From Bradyrhizobium sp. CCBAU 051011 (GTDB lineage: Bacteria; Pseudomonadota; Alphaproteobacteria; Rhizobiales; Xanthobacteraceae), in the NCBI RefSeq assembly GCF_009930815.1, contig NZ_CP022222.1, positions 5,188,501 to 5,252,500 of the forward strand: a stretch of 64,000 bases of DNA, given 5' to 3'. A program made the position numbers and the translations under genes. The notes beneath the pieces are model-generated. The model searched no databases and had not been told where the DNA came from. It saw only the letters and a program-made list of their open reading frames with translations. Shown piece by piece: positions 61,966 to 64,000 of the stretch. Positions within the stretch are counted from its first letter, which is position 1. Every line of letters starts with the position of its first letter.

Positions 61966-62364
61966 ATGACCATCAGGTATCTGGCTCTGTTCGCACCCAT
62001 CCTCCTCGGGGGATGTTACGGACTGTACGGTCATGACGAGGTGGACCGCTACTTCCAGCGATCCGACACCATCACGATGAGCGCTGGCGATGCCAAACAG
62101 GTCAACGCCGTCACCCACACAATCCATCCATGGCCGCGAAACGTCGGCGATCGCAGGATCTCGTACGACGCCCGGCGCGTCGGTGCGGCCGTGACACGCT
62201 ATGGCAACACGAAACAGCCGGTGGATCAGCTTCCCGACATTGGCGATGCGACGAAACAGATGGGCGTGCGGCCTACCCCAACCCAGAACATCAGCGTGGA
62301 AGGATTGGGGGCTGGATCGACTGCTGGAGTATCAGTGCCGGTTGGTGGCGCAGAGAGTAGGTAA
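61966..62364 (+). CDS. Small pilus-locus lipoprotein (CpaD-position)
   Basis: 132 residues. The signal ends in the lipobox LLGGC (Cys17), so it is lipid-anchored. The body is polar (RYFQRSDTITMSAGDAKQVN; HTIHPWPRNVGDRRI), with DTITMSAGDA and NTHTIHPWP-like features that recall the C-terminal region of CpaD. It is much shorter than classical CpaD (about 220 residues). The position directly after the secretin fits a CpaD-like or pilotin role. Confidence 0.7.
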   Translation: MTIRYLALFAPILLGGCYGLYGHDEVDRYFQRSDTITMSAGDAKQVNAVTHTIHPWPRNVGDRRISYDARRVGAAVTRYGNTKQPVDQLPDIGDATKQMGVRPTPTQNISVEGLGAGSTAGVSVPVGGAESR

Positions 62365-62446
62365 CTGGTTTTGGTAAGTAAAATTAGCGGTGATTTTTTA
62401 CGAACGGCGCAGTGAGGCCGCTGGGCCGCGCGGGGGACGAGGGGTT

Positions 62447-62983
62447 ATGCGGCGTCTGATTTTAATGCTGGCCTGCTGCTGGTTGGGGATAGTCCTTGGC
62501 GGGTGTGAATATACGCTGAGGGAGGCCGCGATCGTGGCGCCCGTGGATCCGCCGGGCGGGGACCCCGTGCAGGAACCGACCGACGTCAAATACTATCCTT
62601 CCGACGAGCCCGTGCGGCTGGGGCTGGAGCATTTCAACCGCGGCAGTTACGGAAACGCCCAGCGCTATTTCAAGGATGCCGTGGAGAAATCGCCGAAGGA
62701 CGTCACGGCCTGGGTTGGACTCGCAGCAAGCTATGACCGGTTGCGTCGCTTCGATCTTGCCGATCAAGCTTATGCGCAAGCGATCCGGCTGGGAGGCGAA
62801 ACCGTTCAAGTCCTGAATGATCAGGGGTATTCGTACATGCTGCGCGGCAACCTGACTGCGGCGCGGCGAAAGTTCGAGAAGGCTTATTCGCTCGATCCGA
62901 CCAATCCGGTGATTGCCAATAACCTTGAGCTTCTCAATGGCAGCCGGCGGTTCATTGAAAGACCGCCGAACAATCAGCCATAA
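62447..62983 (+). CDS. tadD: TPR lipoprotein TadD
   Basis: About 178 residues. The lipobox VLGGC follows a short signal (RRLILMLACCWLGI). Then two to three tetratricopeptide repeats: LGLEHFNRGSYGNAQRYFKDA, VGLAASYDRLRRFDLADQAY and NDQGYSYMLRGNLTAARRKF. TadD helps secretin assembly or pilus stability. ATG 62447 follows GAGGGG. It is the last gene of the secretin operon. Confidence 0.85.
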   Translation: MRRLILMLACCWLGIVLGGCEYTLREAAIVAPVDPPGGDPVQEPTDVKYYPSDEPVRLGLEHFNRGSYGNAQRYFKDAVEKSPKDVTAWVGLAASYDRLRRFDLADQAYAQAIRLGGETVQVLNDQGYSYMLRGNLTAARRKFEKAYSLDPTNPVIANNLELLNGSRRFIERPPNNQP

Positions 62984-63027
62984 AGCGTAACCTGGCTTTG
63001 AGGCTGTAAGAACGAAATCCAGACGAT

Positions 63028-63987
63028 CTAATACGGCGGCAACACCGCGTCGGCCTTTTGACTGTCTCTCCTGACGATGATGATCGCTCCGTTTCGGATG
63101 GCGAACCGTGCGCCGACCAATTTGGGCACCTTCTCCGTTAGCGAGGATGGCAGAGGGATTGTCCCTCCCGTGACGGGATCGCCGACATTAACGGCTGGCG
63201 CCGCCGGGCCCGTAAACGGCGCCGGCTTGATGTATTCACGGATCAACTGAACTTCCTCGCGCGAAAACGCGAGCGGCGGCTGTTGGGGCAGGCTTTGCGC
63301 CAAGGCTTTGCTCTTTTCGGCGGCGGCCTTGATCTCCGCCTCCCTGACCTTCTCCGCCTGATCAAATCTCGCCAACCGTTCCCTTGAGGAATGCAGTTCG
63401 CGCTGGAGCGAGGCGATTTCGGTTTTCAGGGATTTGATCTGAGTGAGTGCGACCACCGCGCCGGCGCAGATGATGATGACGAGCAAGGTTAGGAGTGCAA
63501 AGGTTCCACCGCCAATCCCTGCGGCTCTGCGCGGGGCTGTTGCATTCGGTGTATCCCGCACCAGGTGGCCGCGCCAGATGCCGCCCAGCCGCTCGAACCT
63601 TGCGGCGATCGCCCTGAGAAGCTTCTGTCGCCGTGAAGCGTCCCGCAAGGGCGGTTGGAACTCGGAGCCAAGACTCCGCGTCAGGAAAGCAGGCGAATCC
63701 GCGCCGCGATCGGGAACGCAAGGCTCATTACCGGCTTCGAGCGTGCTCAAGAGCGAACGGCCGGCGTCAGTGATCTGTAGTTCGCGACTTTCGAGGACCA
63801 CCAGACCGGACTGAATGATGTCGATATCGCCGAGTGGTGGGAGCTCTTCCGTCGCTTGGTCCTGATCTTCGTTCGCGGCAAAGATGCCAACTTCACGACT
63901 GACTTCCTCAAGTGTCGCACGCCCATTTGGGCGTCGGGCCAGCGCAGTCAAGATAGCCAACTTGAGGTGCATGCTAGCCCTCGCCAT
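63028..63987 (-). CDS. Winged-helix/transmembrane/coiled-coil protein with DUF1236-like C-terminus
   Basis: 319 residues (start ATG 63987; an ATG at 63972 is also possible). Residues 1-85 look like a winged helix (KLAILTALARRPNGRATLEEV, then ELQITDAGRSLL). One membrane segment is at about 160-180 (GTFALLTLLVIIICAGAVVALT). A charged coiled coil follows (about 183-232), and the end (FSREEVQLIREYIKP; NVGDPVTGG; PLPSSLTEKVPKLVGARFAI; IIIVRRDS) resembles DUF1236, a domain frequent in Bradyrhizobium periplasmic proteins. A cytoplasmic DNA-binding or protein-binding head linked to a periplasmic domain suggests a membrane-bound sensor; that is inference. Convergent with tadD. Confidence 0.65.
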   Translation of the reverse strand: MARASMHLKLAILTALARRPNGRATLEEVSREVGIFAANEDQDQATEELPPLGDIDIIQSGLVVLESRELQITDAGRSLLSTLEAGNEPCVPDRGADSPAFLTRSLGSEFQPPLRDASRRQKLLRAIAARFERLGGIWRGHLVRDTPNATAPRRAAGIGGGTFALLTLLVIIICAGAVVALTQIKSLKTEIASLQRELHSSRERLARFDQAEKVREAEIKAAAEKSKALAQSLPQQPPLAFSREEVQLIREYIKPAPFTGPAAPAVNVGDPVTGGTIPLPSSLTEKVPKLVGARFAIRNGAIIIVRRDSQKADAVLPPY

Positions 63988-64000
63988 CCGCGAAACGGCT

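Overview
The window looks like chromosomal DNA of a Bradyrhizobium/Rhodopseudomonas-type alphaproteobacterium. It is GC-rich, carries red-type (form IC) RuBisCO with CbbX, and has a glutathione-linked formaldehyde pathway, an alphaproteobacterial hut locus and a Flp/Tad pilus locus. No rRNA, tRNA, insertion sequence, phage gene or CRISPR array was recognised. This placement is inferred from protein character and gene order; no database search was possible.

Layout. 1-8441 is a C1 module: the tail of a sensor kinase, a TonB-dependent receptor, an AraC-type regulator, then xoxF (lanthanide-type methanol dehydrogenase), xoxG (cytochrome c), class III alcohol dehydrogenase and gfa. 8870-12772 holds a FAH-family hydrolase, a Gfo/Idh/MocA oxidoreductase, a palindromic intergenic repeat and an orphan LivK-type binding protein. 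12995-22193 is the Calvin cycle operon, divergent cbbR then cbbF-P-T-A-L-S-X. 22238-23972 is a divergent aldR-like/ald pair. 24122-30279 holds a small secreted protein, a Tat-exported molybdenum hydroxylase (IorAB type) and, divergent from it, a Rieske protein followed by a second PQQ dehydrogenase. 30368-41190 holds a Cys/Met PLP enzyme, a TauABC-like ABC transporter and the histidine utilisation genes hutC-hutF and hutI-hutH-hutU. 41349-46157 is a URC-type uracil catabolism operon (GTP cyclohydrolase II-like, DUF1688, uracil phosphoribosyltransferase) plus convergent AMP nucleosidase. 46538-49876 encodes an Mfd-like translocase. 50363-62983 is a Flp/Tad pilus locus with two pilins; its secretin gene is detached and lies downstream. 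63028-63987 encodes a membrane-anchored winged-helix/DUF1236-like protein.

How the parts fit. XoxF would oxidise methanol in the periplasm and pass electrons to XoxG. Formaldehyde is trapped by glutathione and oxidised by the class III dehydrogenase. CO2 formed after formate oxidation (formate dehydrogenase is outside the window) can be refixed by the adjacent cbb operon, so the first 22 kb reads as a methylo-autotrophy island. The second PQQ enzyme also has the Asp-x-Asp lanthanide signature but lacks the usual vicinal cysteine pair, and its operon partner is a Rieske protein, not a cytochrome c. Hut and URC genes give nitrogen scavenging from histidine and uracil.

Most notable points: the Rieske/PQQ dehydrogenase pair, the URC operon with a non-canonical UPRT PRPP loop, an insertion near the XoxF C-terminus, an ICMT-like methyltransferase inside the pilus operon, and several clear hairpins and palindromes at control positions.
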